From contig JBCNJP010000013.1 in NCBI GenBank assembly GCA_039602395.1, positions 20,567,663-20,631,662 on the forward strand: a stretch of 64,000 nt of DNA, given 5' to 3'. Positions 12,128-24,600 of the stretch are shown here, in pieces. Both the position numbers and the translations under genes were made by a program. The notes beneath the pieces were generated by a model. That model was given only the letters and a program-made list of their open reading frames with translations, made no database searches and was not told where the DNA came from. The first letter of the stretch is position 1; the number at the start of each line of letters is the position of its first letter. Source of the DNA: Deinandra increscens subsp. villosa (taxonomy: Eukaryota > Streptophyta > Magnoliopsida > Asterales > Asteraceae).

Positions 12128-12558
12128 CATTTTATGTTATTCGTCCTAACACATTTGTGTTGGTTGATTTAAATTACATATTATTTACATGCTTTTGGTC
12201 TTAATACATTCATGTGTTAGTAAATTTTTTCAAGACTAAAAGGTATATATATTTGACCAAATATAGTACAAATATCATTTATTTCAAATGACTATTTGAC
12301 ATAAATACTTCGACTTATTAATGGTTTTAAACGTAAAAAGACTTATTTCTATAAGAAGCTAAAATCCAAGACACGGACTTTTTACAAGTTAGATAAATAT
12401 TTTTCTACAATATCAACTTCATAAAAATATGATCAAGCCTTACATGGTTTTGAGAATTCTTATAACTTCTTATGATCACTTTGATAGCTCAAAGTAACCT
12501 AAACATAAAGACGTTGCGTAGTAAGAAAACCGGAACCGATACGGCGATATACGCGGTT
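12126..12558. other. AT-rich sequence, target of the solo LTR
   Basis: No ORF or known repeat seen. It continues on the far side of the solo LTR at 15170, as the target duplications show. Confidence 0.5.
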
Positions 12559-12563
12559 ACGTT

Positions 12564-15164
12564 TGTGACATCCGAGAGTTCCAAGGTTAACTTCCGTTAG
12601 ACAATCTCCATTAGTTACGTTATAAGTGTTAACTTAGTAACTAATGCTTAACTAGGCCGAATACGTCCACGACCTTTGGTTGATCACCGAACCCGTCCAT
12701 ATGTGTTTATTTATTTATTTATTTATTACCATTATGTGGAATCATGTGCAACGTGATTTAAATGCATGATTATTATCAAAAGCATGACTATTTGTTTACT
12801 TGTTGAATTATGTGATAAATTGCTTAATTGTGTATTTATGTGATTAATCAAGTAATTAAGTGTATGCATACATGTTAACCTTGGGCTAATCATTTGCTGA
12901 TCATTGGGGCCCAAATCCCAATGATAAGCCCACCAAGGCCTTAATATTTAAGAAAAATAAAACCTAATTATTCCCATTTACATACATCACACAAAAACAC
13001 ACACACACACACACTCCCATTCTTCCTTGAACCATTTCTGGTCAGCCGTGAATAGCTGAGAATCACCAAGATCTCAGCCTTGAACCATCATCCATCGAGC
13101 TTGGAAACCAAATCGTGAGTCCCATGAACTTTTTATGCATTTCTATGTGTTTTCTTAAAAAGCATGCTTAGATCTTCATGAAATCGTTTGATCTAGCATA
13201 AAGACTGAAACTTTACGTGTAAAATCATGCCATAATGAAGATTCATTCTAGTTAGGTCATTTTATGCTTAAAAGTGTTCTTGGAGATTTGATGGTGAAAA
13301 TCCATGTTTAAGGTGTTAAATTTGCTTGTTTAATGTTGGTAAATGTTTATGCATGCTAGATACTGAATTATATGAAGTATGGAAGCTGTTAGATTGATTT
13401 TTGGACTGATTTATGAGTTTTCTGCGACCAGCGAAACTGACAGATTCGTTAGGCGAAACTGTAGTTTCGCAAACTGTTTGAATCTTCAGACAGCGAAACT
13501 ATAGTGTCGCCTGTGAAACTAAGTGTATTGCTCGAACGAAACTACCGAGCGAAACAACCATAGACTCCTGAACGAAAGTTCAAATCAGTTTCGGGCGAAA
13601 CTAGATAGCGAAACTGTGTCAACAGTTTCGAGCGAAACTATCTAGCGAAACTGTGCCTTATATGAACGAAAGCTCAAACCAGTTTCGGGCGAATCTATGC
13701 TAGCGAAACTGTGTCATCAGTTTCGAGCGAAACTAGATAGCGAAACTGTGTAGCGAAACTGTGGCCAGACCAAAACCCAAACTTGTGCAACTTATTTGAA
13801 TGTTATGCCATGACTTACATGATTATGCAATAATGAAACATGCTTTGATTTCTGAGTAATGTGAACCCTTGTTTATGATCAACCATCGGTGTCGTGTGTC
13901 GGTATGTCGAGTCGTAGTTCCAACGTGCTATGTTATGGACCATAGTGACGTAGTTAAAGTTTAGACACAACCTAACACCTAAGACCTTAATGTGATTATT
14001 AGGTCTTCGTTAGCAAACATAATTGGATCATTTGAAGTGTAAGCTGAGCAACCTAAGGTGAGTTTCACTAACCCTAAAATTGTGAGTCCGTTTGGGTCAC
14101 AATGAATTTACTTAATGGAAAACAACGCTGACATCTTGAGATATTGCCAAATGGGATATCTGTTATGGAAGTTGGAGTGTTCTATGGAAAGCACTTGCAA
14201 CTGTCCATCCTTGGGGTTTCAAATGAAATCCGTAACCAACTATTTAATACTTAAACTCATTTGGGATTTCAAATGAAATCCGGAACAACCATTTTGACAC
14301 TTAAACTCTTCTTAGGATTTCAAATGAAATCCAGAATAAACGGTTTCAATATGACTAGTGTAGGTTAAAGTCTAAACCAAATGATATCACATGATTTCTA
14401 AGGATGCCTTAAAACTTAAAAGTCCTCAAAAATTTAGTACCATTAATTTTCAAAGCGAGGGGATGTTGGGTGATCTACTGAGGGTTTGACAAACCTTGCT
14501 CCGCGGTACACAAATGTGTAGCCAACCGGTTGGAGGCCGAACGGAGTTCAATATCAGCCTATTTTAGCTGTGGGTCCCATGAGGAACACAACTGGAGGCA
14601 CAAACCATCGGCAAATGCCGAACTCTGTTACGTCAGCTTTGGTACGAACTTCCTTAGTGCATGGAAACCGGATTAGCTACCCGCGATATCGGTTGACCGC
14701 TTTAATCTTTACTTAACTAGTGCATATTCAATAATTCAACACTCGGCATTGTTTTGCAAAACTATACTTATTTATATGTTGATACATACGCTTATGAGAC
14801 CGGGCCGCTGCATGACATGCCCACTGTGAACTCACCAACCGTTAGGTTGACACTTGTGTGGTTTTCACTTTTGCAGATCGCTGAGGAGTATCCGCCGGAG
14901 GTTGGCATGGCACCCGAAGTTACTTATTTTATTTTGAACTTAAATTTGGGAATCGAACAACAATTTATGTTTTGAAATTAAAGCACGTGGTTAGTGCTAA
15001 AATACTCATGTTTGTCTTTCCGCTGCAAACTTTTAAACTGTTTTGTGATGAATGTTGAACTTTACTCTGATTCGTTTAGTATTTGTAACTAATGGTTGTG
15101 GTCCTGGTTTGCTCGCGCCCCTTAACGGTATAAATTCCGTTAGTGGTTAATTGGGGGTGTGACA
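12564..15164 (+). repeat. Solo LTR 'B' (2601 bp) with perfect TSD
   Basis: Starts TGTGACATCCGAG and ends GGGGGTGTGACA. The flanking pentamers are identical, ACGTT at 12559-12563 and 15165-15169. A single LTR flanked by matching duplications is the signature of a solo LTR left by recombination between the two LTRs of one element. Within it lie an array of GCGAAACT/AGTTTCGC motifs (13420-13760) and several 'ATTTCAAATGAAATCC' repeats (about 14215-14335). The only open frames are short and unrecognised. Confidence 0.9.
13429..13765. repeat. GCGAAACT / AGTTTCGC motif array in LTR B
   Basis: More than 20 copies of the octamer GCGAAACT or close variants in both orientations, often paired as AGCGAAACT...AGTTTCGGGCGAAACT, with neighbours able to form hairpins. 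The same arrangement occurs in LTR C (17249-17556) and, in a smaller 5' cluster, in LTR A (10360-10470), so it is kept in the family. Confidence 0.8.
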
Positions 15165-15169
15165 ACGTT

Positions 15170-15448
15170 GGAATTTGGAATTTATTTAGAAAACATGTCT
15201 TACTTTTCAAAACGGTCAAGAGTTTTAAAAAATAACTCTTTAAGTCCAAGTAATATTTAAACACTTTATCTTTCCATTACATCTAAAATAGAAATAAATA
15301 TTTTAGTTTCCATCGTGACCAAACATCGCCGTTCCAAAAAAAAAATCTATATTTTTATAAAATAACAAATAGATAAAAGTTGATATATCTTTTTTTTCTC
15401 ATTAAAAAACAACAAACCATACAACTCCAAAGGGAAACACACATGACA
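15170..15448. other. No gene recognised
   Basis: AT-rich continuation of the solo-LTR target site, with an A-rich run near 15338. Nothing else supported. Confidence 0.5.
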
Positions 15449-16361
15449 TCAAGTCGTCATGCCGGGGAGACGACCAAAAAGCTGCGCCGCCAACCCTTTT
15501 TGAATCGCAAAACCAAGACGTGTAAATACAAAGTTCTTCATTCGAGAGTTTACAGTATTCCCGTGTATGACTCTTTGGATCCGCTTCAGCGTGGTCACCG
15601 CCTCCGGTTCAAGGTGACTGAAATTATCAAACGCGAAGGAAACAAACACATGTTGATTTTCAATACACGCTTTCTCGTGCTTGTTCACCTTGCCAGCAGC
15701 CGCTCTGGAAGCCGCTTGCCCAGCCTTGAAAGTACTGGCTCTCAGCCCCATAAGAAGAGAAACCCTTGTAAGATCGACGCAAGCATGCTTCCCATTCTGC
15801 CACCCAAAAAACGAGGACGTCAGCTGGCCTGATAGTTGAACGACCATCCGAGGGATCAGAGAGAAAATTAACAGGGGCTTCCTTCTTGGCCGAGATCCCA
15901 GCTCGTATGAAAATGTTAAAAAGAATGTTCCGAACCGTTTCATGTAGGTATTTAAACCCGGAGAGCTCTTTAAAGTGGAAGAAATGTTCTTCGAACGAAT
16001 CCAAACACGCCTTGTGGCAGACGGGGCATTTTTCGTTCGTAGGAAACATAGGGATCATGAGCCTGTATTTGAGGATAGTCCTGTACTCAACGGGCGACAT
16101 GTGCTGCCCCATCCCTTTGATTGGGGGAGCGTAGAGGAAATCTTGCACATGCAGTTGTCGTAGGCAGTCCCAAACAACCTTTTTTCTGACTGTCATTTCA
16201 TAGGTAGCTTCCATCTCAAGCATATTTCTACTAAATAGGGCACTCGCCAAAACGTGTTGGGCTTTTGGAGGGGCGGTGTCCTTGTTAGTGAAATCGCTTA
16301 GATCAAAACCGGGAATTGTGTCATAGAGACCAGCCAAAGCATCCTCGTAATCATGGCCCAT
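15449..16361 (-). pseudogene. Non-LTR reverse transcriptase C-terminal region (zinc-binding plus endonuclease-like), frameshifted
   Basis: Two overlapping minus-strand frames read as one protein C-terminus. From 16361 the first runs DYEDALAGLYDTIPGFDLSD, MSPVEYRTILKYRLMIP, then a zinc-binding stretch CPVCHKACLDSFEEHFFHF and RAGISAKKEAPVNFLSD up to a RPADVLV motif. Near 15795 the frame changes and the second continues GKHACVDLTRVS to FTRLGFAIQKGLAAQL and a stop near 15449. I recognise a plant family of reverse-transcriptase C-termini, often mislabelled 'auxilin-like' in databases. The spaced CxxC/H motif followed by RPADV...VDLT resembles the PD-(D/E)XK restriction-like endonuclease layout; that reading is inference. 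The family's usual HxxxC part of the zinc motif appears altered (HFFHF). The upstream reverse transcriptase is missing because LTR C abuts codon 1 at 16364. Confidence 0.7.
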
Positions 16362-16363
16362 AC

Positions 16364-18925
16364 TGTGACACCCGAGAATTTCAAGGTTAACTTCCGTTAG
16401 ACAAACCCGTTAGTTACGTTATAAGTAGCTAATGCATAACTAGGCCGAATACGTCCACGACCTTTGGTTGATCACCGAACCGTCCATATGTGTTATGTGT
16501 TCATCATTGATTGTATTTATGTGCAATGTGATTTAAATACATGACTTATTATTGTGAATAGCATGATTAATTGTAAATACTTGATTATGTGAAAATTGCC
16601 TAAATTTGGTAGTCAGCGAAACTACCGAGCGAAATTACAGATTCGCCCGGTAGCAGGCTAGACTGATCAATGTGTCCGAGATCAGAGCCAGTTTCGCCAG
16701 CCAGCGAAACTGCCAGCGAAACTAGCCCCTGATATAAATAAACTTAATAAACCCTAGTAGCCTCATTTGCCTCATATCACAACAAACGCACACACACTCT
16801 TTTCTCCTGGAGATTCTGGTCAGTCGAGGTTCACACCAAGTTGTCGAGATCTCAGCCTCAAACCATCATCTACCAAGCTAGGAGATCGAACCGTGAGTCC
16901 CAAAAACCTCCATTATGTGTTTTATATGTGTTATATGTGTTTTTCTTAAAAAGCATGACCAAACCTTCACGATATTGCTTGATCTTCTGTATATATGCTT
17001 TAGGATGCTAGATCTGTAATAAAGTTGATAACTTTACGTGTGAAATCCATCCATATTAGAGATTTGTGCAAATTAGTTCATTTTAGGGTTTTGAACCTAT
17101 TTTAGAGATTTGATGACAAAATGCATGTTAAACGTGTTAAAGTTGCTTGATTTATGTTGGTAAATGCCTATGGATGCTAGATAATGAATTGCATGTATGA
17201 TCAGAAGCTGTTAGGTTGATTTTTAGGCAAATCCGTATGTTTTTCGCGACCAGCGAAACTGTGTGTTCTCTGGGCGAAACTAAGTAGCGAAATTATATCT
17301 CCTTCCAGCGACACTGACCAGCGAAACTATAGTGTCGCCGGGAACCTGACCAGACCAGCTCGAGCGAAACTATCGAGCGAAATACCTGAACGAAAGTTCA
17401 AACCAGTTTCCCTGCGAAACTAGGCTAGCGAAACTGCGTCAGCAGTTTCGGGCGAAACTAGCCTAGCGAAACTGTGTCACCGGGCATTGCCTAGCGAAAG
17501 TGCTGCCCGTGCACCTAGCGAAACTGCCTAGCGAAACTAGGCTAGCGAAACTGAGACTTGACCTAAAAACCAAACTTGTGAAATTTGCTTAAGTGTTATG
17601 CCATGACTTACATGATTATGCCATGATGAAACATGTTTGATATCTGATTTATATGAACCCTTGTTTATGATCAACCATTGGTGTCGTGTGTCGGTATGTC
17701 GAGTCATAGTTGCAACGTGCTATGTTATGGGCCATAGTGACGTTAAGTAAAGATTAGACACGAAACTAATACTTAAGACCTAAACGTGTTCTAGGTCTTC
17801 GTTAAACAAACATATATTTGGATTACTTGAAGTGTAGCAGTGCAACCAAAGGTGAGTGTCACTAACCCGCTTACCGTGAGTCCGTTTGGGCCACACCGAA
17901 TAACTTAACAAAAACAATGCTGATAAACTCTAGAGTGCTAGGCACCTCACTGATGAACATGAGAACTCGGGATGCTCGGCACCCACTTGATGAACTGAAG
18001 TGTTTTATGGGAAACACTTGTGAACTCCTGAACAAACTACTTTTTGAAAGCAAAACTGAAAACGTTTTAATATGGCTAGTGTAGGTTAAAGTCTAAACCA
18101 TATGATATCACATGTTTTCTAAGGATGCCTTATAACTTAAAAGTCCTCAACTATAATTGTGCCATTAATTTGTGAAAGCGAGGGGATGTTGGGTAGATCT
18201 ACTGGAGTTTGACAAACTCCGCCCCGTGGCACGGGAAGTGCACGGAGGAACAATATCAGCCTATTTGACCGTGGTCCCGAGAGGACACGGGGGAGGCAGA
18301 AACCGCGATGACGTAGGTCCGCACCGTACGGGATGGCTCGGCCCCCACAAAATAAGTCAGCTTTGGTACAAACTTCCTTAGAGCATGGAACAACGGATTA
18401 GCTACCCGCGATATCGGTTGAGTCCTTTAACTTTACGGAACTAGTACATACCCGATGACGTAGGTCACGGACAAACCATTTATAAACTGAGAATTAATTA
18501 CGAGCATTGCTTTTCACAAATAAATATTTTGTAAGTACATCTTGACACGAACTTATGATTATGAGACCGGGCCAATGCATGACAAGCCCACTGTGAACTC
18601 ACCAACCGTTAGGTTGACACTTGCGTGGTTTAAACTTTTGCAGATCGCTAAGGAGTATCCGCTGCGAGGTTGGCATGGCACATGAAGATGTTTACTTTTA
18701 TTTAAACTAAATTCGGGAATTTAAAACAACATTTATGTAAAGCACGTGGTTAGTGCTAAGGACAATTAATTTTCCGCTGCGTATGTAAATTTAAGACTTT
18801 GATTTATAACTTGTGTTTGAACTAACCCTGATTCGTTTAGTATTTGTAACTATGGTTGTGGATCCTGGTCTAGTCGCGCCCCTTAACGGTGTAAACTCCG
18901 TTAGTGGTATTTTGGGGGTGTGACA
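16364..18925 (+). repeat. LTR 'C' (2562 bp) of the 2.6-kb family, no matching TSD
   Basis: Starts TGTGACACCCGAG and ends GGGGGTGTGACA, homologous to LTR B along its length, with a TATA-like ATATAAATAAAC near 16732. The flanking pentamers differ: CATAC on the left and GACAA on the right. The left flank is the reverse-transcriptase remnant and the right flank is the interior of a copia element, two unrelated sequences. This points to recombination between elements or a deletion rather than a simple insertion. The GCGAAACT array is at 17249-17556. Confidence 0.85.
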
Positions 18926-20255
18926 GACAATTTCTCCAGACAGCGTAAAGTGCTTTCAAAATTTCTAAGTAGCCGAACGGACAACGGTTGTCACTTGTGA
19001 GTCTACTATCACAACTCTCGTTATGGGGCTTTCGCGAACGGATCAACGAAATACGTTTAGCCCCATCTATGCCCATTTTGTCTACAAGCCAACCAGAGGT
19101 ACGGTGTTGAAATACTCCAATACCAAAGGTGCGTGTAAAGAAAATAGTAGTTGTCCTAAGTGGTCAGTGTGTGCGTACGGTGTTGAAATACTCCAATACG
19201 CTCACCTCGGAAGATACCCTAAACACCACGTGCGGTGTTGAAATACTCCAACACGGATGCATCGGTTAATATGTTCCAAGTTAGACTTGACATAGGATGG
19301 CATAGACTACCGGTTTTAGGCTTACCAGATAGGATTATTAGGTCATATTTTAGTATTAAATGTGACGATAAATTTTGTGAATCCTATCTCACTCGGGACG
19401 ATCATTTAAATAACCTAAATATTAATGATCTACGTGTAGCGAGACGATAACCAATTTCTTTTATTGTTCGATTACATTATCGAAAAATCCGAATTTAATG
19501 TCGAATTGAATTGGTTAATAATTTTTATGAAGTCGTAATAAATTAGGACTTTTATGTAATTGATTGAAAAATTAGTTTTATATTGATAAAACTAAGTTTG
19601 GATTTTTAGTTGGCGCGTTAATCAAATTAAGACAAGCAACCAAAAACATGCAAACACACATGCACATATCCGGCCTAGCAGGGGCTTCGATATTGTCAGA
19701 GCCTATGACAATATCGAATAAGGGCAAGGGACATAAAAGTAAATCAACCACGAGAATAGAAAAACTCCCTGATCGACTTAGTTGCTCCCACTGGCTTCAA
19801 CAAGCTCCTGCGTGTCATGGGAAGCGTCGGTCTTGTTTTGACTTCTAGCCATTTTCGAAAATCCCATACAGGGATGATCTCAAATGGGTCTTTGTATCAA
19901 GCTCGTCTTGTTCGTCCAGGCGAAAATGAGCGATAACAATTAAAATAAAACTATTCTATTTTAAATAATTACAACTTTGAACCCAGCAAAAGTGGGCCAA
20001 TCCAAAACAAAACACATGGGCCTAATGGGCCAAACCATAACGAAACCATGACAAAATAATATAGGGTTGGGCCGAATATGCACGAAAGATAATTCAATCA
20101 ATTATGTTGAATCGATTATGTTTAGTGGATCCAAATCGACTAAACACAATTAAAAGGCGATTCATTTAATTTCGCGACTTTCGGGTTCAGAACCCCAGTT
20201 CGCGAAAGTATACCAGTTTAAAATTGACCGGCCTGGGTTTGCGTGTGGTGATCAA

Positions 20256-20268
20256 GGCTCTGATACCA
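20256..20268 (-). other. Primer-binding site (initiator Met tRNA)
   Basis: Minus-strand TGGTATCAGAGCC, one base after the LTR end CATAACCCAACA. It is a perfect match to the usual plant initiator methionine tRNA complement. Confidence 0.9.
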
Positions 20269-20269
20269 C

Positions 20270-21600
20270 TGTTGGGTTATGACAGTGGCATTCGGGTCTC
20301 GGTAATAGCAATTTTTTTTTTGGAAATAATTATTTACAATAAATAATTATTAAACGATTACCGAGTAAATCAAAACAAATAATTAAATTAACATTTAATT
20401 TAATATGCAGCGGAAAACGTATTAATTTACAAACGTGAAAACCAGATAATTAGCATAAACCGAAATCAACAGGATTCGACAATCACCAAACGCGCAAACA
20501 CCAAAACGCGTTAAACGAGAAACGCAACATGTATATAAATTAAATAATTGAATCTAAACTTATAACGAGTTTAGATATACCTGAGCGGTGATTCAAACAA
20601 ACGCTTGAGACACCGAAAGTCAACGGGTGACGCTAGGGTTTCGCAGAACGTGATTCGTCTAACGAATCTAACTTTCCTCGCGGATGCGGATTTTCAACGC
20701 GGTGAATCAAGCACCGAGAAAAACTCGCACGTCGGATCGGGCGCGAACTAGGGTTTCGCGGACGACGGCGGAACACGCGTGATACGCGGTTCGCGACTGG
20801 GGTTTGTCGGCGGCGGAGCCGGCGACGGCGAGGAGGGCCGGCGGTTGTCGAGGCGGCGACGAGGTGCGACGGTGACGACGGCGGTGAGCGGCGGCGGGCT
20901 GCGGCTGGGCTTCAAGCGGCGGTGGCTCGGCTTCGTCGGGCTGCTGCTGCGGCGGCTTGGTCACGGCGGGTGGCGGCGACTCGGTGGCTGCGGCGGCGGC
21001 GATGGCGGAGGGCGAACGGCGGCGGCTTCGTGAGCGGCTGTCGGCGGCAGTGAAACGACAGGGCGGCGACGGCGACTTGGATTAGGGTTCTCGCAATTGA
21101 GTCGTCGGAGAACAAAAGAGACGGCGGCGGTGGGGTTACCAACGGCGTCGGAATCGTGAGAGGGAGGAAGGGAAGGCCGAAAATCTCACCTTTTTGGATT
21201 AGGGTTTTCGCCTCCCTTAATCAGTTATATTTATAACTGATTTAATTTCCGTTTGGCCCCTCGATTTCACCTAATCCTTAATCGAACCATTTAATTTCTG
21301 AAATTAACATTTAACCCTTTAAATGTTTGTCGATTGCCGAGTATTAGTCAAACTAATAATCTGTCTATTCTCGTCCATGACGTAAATAATATTTAACGTC
21401 TTTTGTCGCTTAGTTAAACTTAATAGTAATTAATTATTTATCTATTAAACTATTTAATAAACAAATAATTGATTCCTCTGCGAATTTGCCGGTTATAAAA
21501 GTAAGCGGTCTTAAATACCCATTGCCTCCGGTGTAACTCTTACGGGTCTTGACCGGGTCGGGTACTTGATTTAGTCGGGTCTGGACACCTAAATCCAACA
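20270..21600 (-). repeat. Copia 5' LTR (1331 bp) with GC-rich block
   Basis: Minus orientation from TGTTGGATTTAGGTGTCC (21600) to CATAACCCAACA (20270). A TATA-like TATAAATATA lies near 21222-21231. Downstream in the direction of transcription is a strongly GC-rich, CGG-repeat block (about 20640-21170) with overlapping ORFs of low complexity. They have no homology I recognise, so I treat them as composition artefacts. Confidence 0.85.
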
Positions 21601-24600
21601 AAGTAGTGTGACTCAGATGATCATAGATTATTGAAAACTTCCACATTAACACATAAAATCAAGTGATATTTTGAAAAACATAAAGAATGGCCCTCATTTC
21701 CCGCGTGGGAAACTACAACCATGACTGATCAGGGTAAGATCCTAGTGATTGACATGCTTTGGCCTAATAGGTTTCGACACTCTCATCAAGGCATCCCAAT
21801 TGAGCGTCTGGGTCCGTCAATTCGAATTCGTACGCAACGGGTTGCTTAGTCAGAGACCCCGACTACCGGTGCTTCCACCTTTCCAGTTACTACATGTCAA
21901 TCATTGAGGCCCCATGTCTGACGAAATTGTAAAATCGAGAAATCAATTTCCTAGATGCTATGTAAGGCAACATTTCTAAGGAAAGAGGCTAGGAAGCCTC
22001 AAGTGACTTGTGTTCAAGTGTGTCCTAAATGACAAGGAAACAATTGAAACAAGCATGATTAAGAAGCAATTATAAGACATATAAATTATATAGGTATGCT
22101 ATGCATGAGGCACTCATGCAGGACACCTAAGGCGTATGTCTAGGTCAAGCTGGTTCTAATAACCTAAATCCCTATAGCCGTAGCTCTGATACCAATCTGT
22201 CACACCCCAACCGACGATGGAATACGTCGGGGCGCGATGATTGTCCAGATGCACACAACACTAGTTAAATATTTCGATATTCTTAATTAACCCATTTCAT
22301 AGCAATAGAATAATACATCTTAATTTAATACAATAATATGATAAGTCACAGATAAATTGATTAATTTAGGTCTCACTCAGTCCACTTGCATCCTAAAGTG
22401 TCATGAACGCGATCAACAACATCAACAACAAAGCTTGCGGCATGTACAAAATAAAGTTGAACTACGAATAAATGGTGAGTAAACATAGGTGTTGCGTACA
22501 TATATATATTTGAAACATGCGATTCAATGAGTTAAGAGTAAATATATATGATAAACATGAAATAAATCAAAGCACATAATGGGCGATGCACTCAAGCCCT
22601 CGTGTTTAAGCTTTCAATCATAAGGCGCCACACGCAAGGCAGGCCAAGTGGGTTGCCACACCAATAGATCTATTATTGTAACCCCGACTTAATGAGTTTA
22701 TAAGATACGTTAATCGTTCCATCATTCAATCATTCCATCGTTCAGTTGTTCCATCATTCCATCGTTCCATCGTTCAGAGCAATAATCCACACAAGTTTAA
22801 CCACACAAGTATACACATAACAATCACATCGATCACATTTAGTTTTAGAATAAAGCATAAAGAGTTTGCATTCTGATAGCGTACATGTTGCACCCCAAAA
22901 CAGTAAAAGAAATGGCGCTATGCATACTCACCTGATATGGTTACACAATTTGAAAGAATGACACAATGAAACGATTAGACTCGAAGATGACCTTGATGAC
23001 TAGATAAGTTAGAGAAAAAAAATAAATAATTAGATAAATGAATTGATTTCACGACACAACCAACTCGATGACTCGTTTGTGATCTAATGAGATGATACAT
23101 ACGTTATGATAAATGGGTCAATCCTAAGTCTAAGGCTAAAATTATGGAATACTAGACAAACCGGTACTATCATGAAAGTCAAACAAGGTCAAAGTAACCA
23201 TCATGCACACGAGTATAAGGTTTTAACGATGTAAAACGTAGATCTTACATGCGAGTCCTTGATCTATTCACAATATATCATGAACTCGGTAAATTCAAAC
23301 AAGGAGGGACATATATGGCATGAACTTGGTCATAACGCATCATACATGGTATGGATCTAGACTTAACATAACATACATAGCATGCAAGTCCAAATTTGAT
23401 GCTCAATTCCATAGGCCTACTCCTAAATATCATTCATGACATTGATCGAGTCATTTTAAACCATGAAAGTCAAATCATGATGTTCAATACACATGGATCT
23501 AACCCTAGGTAGCATACATGATGAAGATCTCACCAACTCATAGCATAAGGTACATATTTGGATGATCAATTTAACAAATCTAACCCTTGATGGCATATAT
23601 GATAGAGATCTAGCCATTCCCAAGCATGAAAAATACCATCTTGATAGTTAGAACCCTAGATCTATAACATATCACATGCAAGAACATAGATCTAGCTTAA
23701 CTCATCATAAAGCCTAAAATTTTAAACATGACTCCATAGATCTAGCGATTATCAATCATGAAACATGGAGTTCTAACCCTAATTCATCATAAAGTCACCA
23801 TCTTGATCATAAAATTCAAAGATCCAATGATTACCAACATGCATCATGAAGATCTAAACCCGAAACATCATAAAGTCTCATGCTTTACAAGATTACACAT
23901 GGATCTAGCATGAATAACCAAGAATGTCATAGATCTAACACAAATTTATCAAAAGATTTCAATCTTTTAGAGAGAAATCATTAGATCTAGAAGTTATGAC
24001 TATAAAAAGTCTAGATTTACCATAAAAATCTGATCTTGATCATGGAACAAGAAGAGCAATACCTACAAGCACAAAATAATGGAAAAAGGATGATGATGAG
24101 TGAAACGGGACTTGAATCTTCAAGCTCTTTAGCTTCAAAGCATGATTTGATGAAGAAAGATGAGTTCCAGATCTTTACAGCCGTTTTGGGGGTTTAGGGT
24201 TTGAGAAAATGTGTTGAAATGAGGTTTAAGATGAATTTATAGCTGAAAATCATGTTCTGATGAAAAAACACATTTAAGCGATCGCCTAGGAGTCCCTGGA
24301 GCTCTAGGCGATACGCCCCGAGTCTCCTGGACTGCTCCTTGGCTTTTCGCTTCGTTTTGTGTGCTCTTTTTGTCGTCTTTTGATGTTTTCGAGCCCTGTT
24401 TCTCCCAAATCACCCAAATCATCATTCCATCATGTTAACCACATAAAATCCACTCAAAATGATTATAAATACATCACATAGCTAAAATGTATGCACAAAT
24501 TAGGTTAAAATAGGCATTTTTTGTTGGTTTTGACGTACGTATCGGTTTTAGGCAATCCACAAACGATTCGCGACTCGATCAAATATGTGATGACTCATTA

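Larger units (their letters stand above)
18926..21600 (-). mobile_element. Truncated copia element (5' LTR plus leader)
   Basis: Second member of the family at 1-5762. The leader (18926-20255) carries the same TGTTGAAATACTCCAA repeats and inverted GATATTGTCAGAGCC pair. Next come the primer site (20256-20268) and the 5' LTR (20270-21600). Gag and everything downstream are lost at the junction with LTR C. It is inserted in element D2, whose sequence resumes at 21601; the expected duplication AAGTA (21601-21605) cannot be checked because the other end is gone. Confidence 0.85.

Noticed and set aside
11722..12172. ORFs containing (YI)n runs
   Set aside because: They are translations of foldback elements and (TA)n tracts.
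20707..21142. Overlapping Arg/Gly/Pro-rich ORFs on both strands
   Set aside because: They lie in a CGG-rich part of a copia LTR; open frames on both strands are a product of composition and no domain is recognisable.
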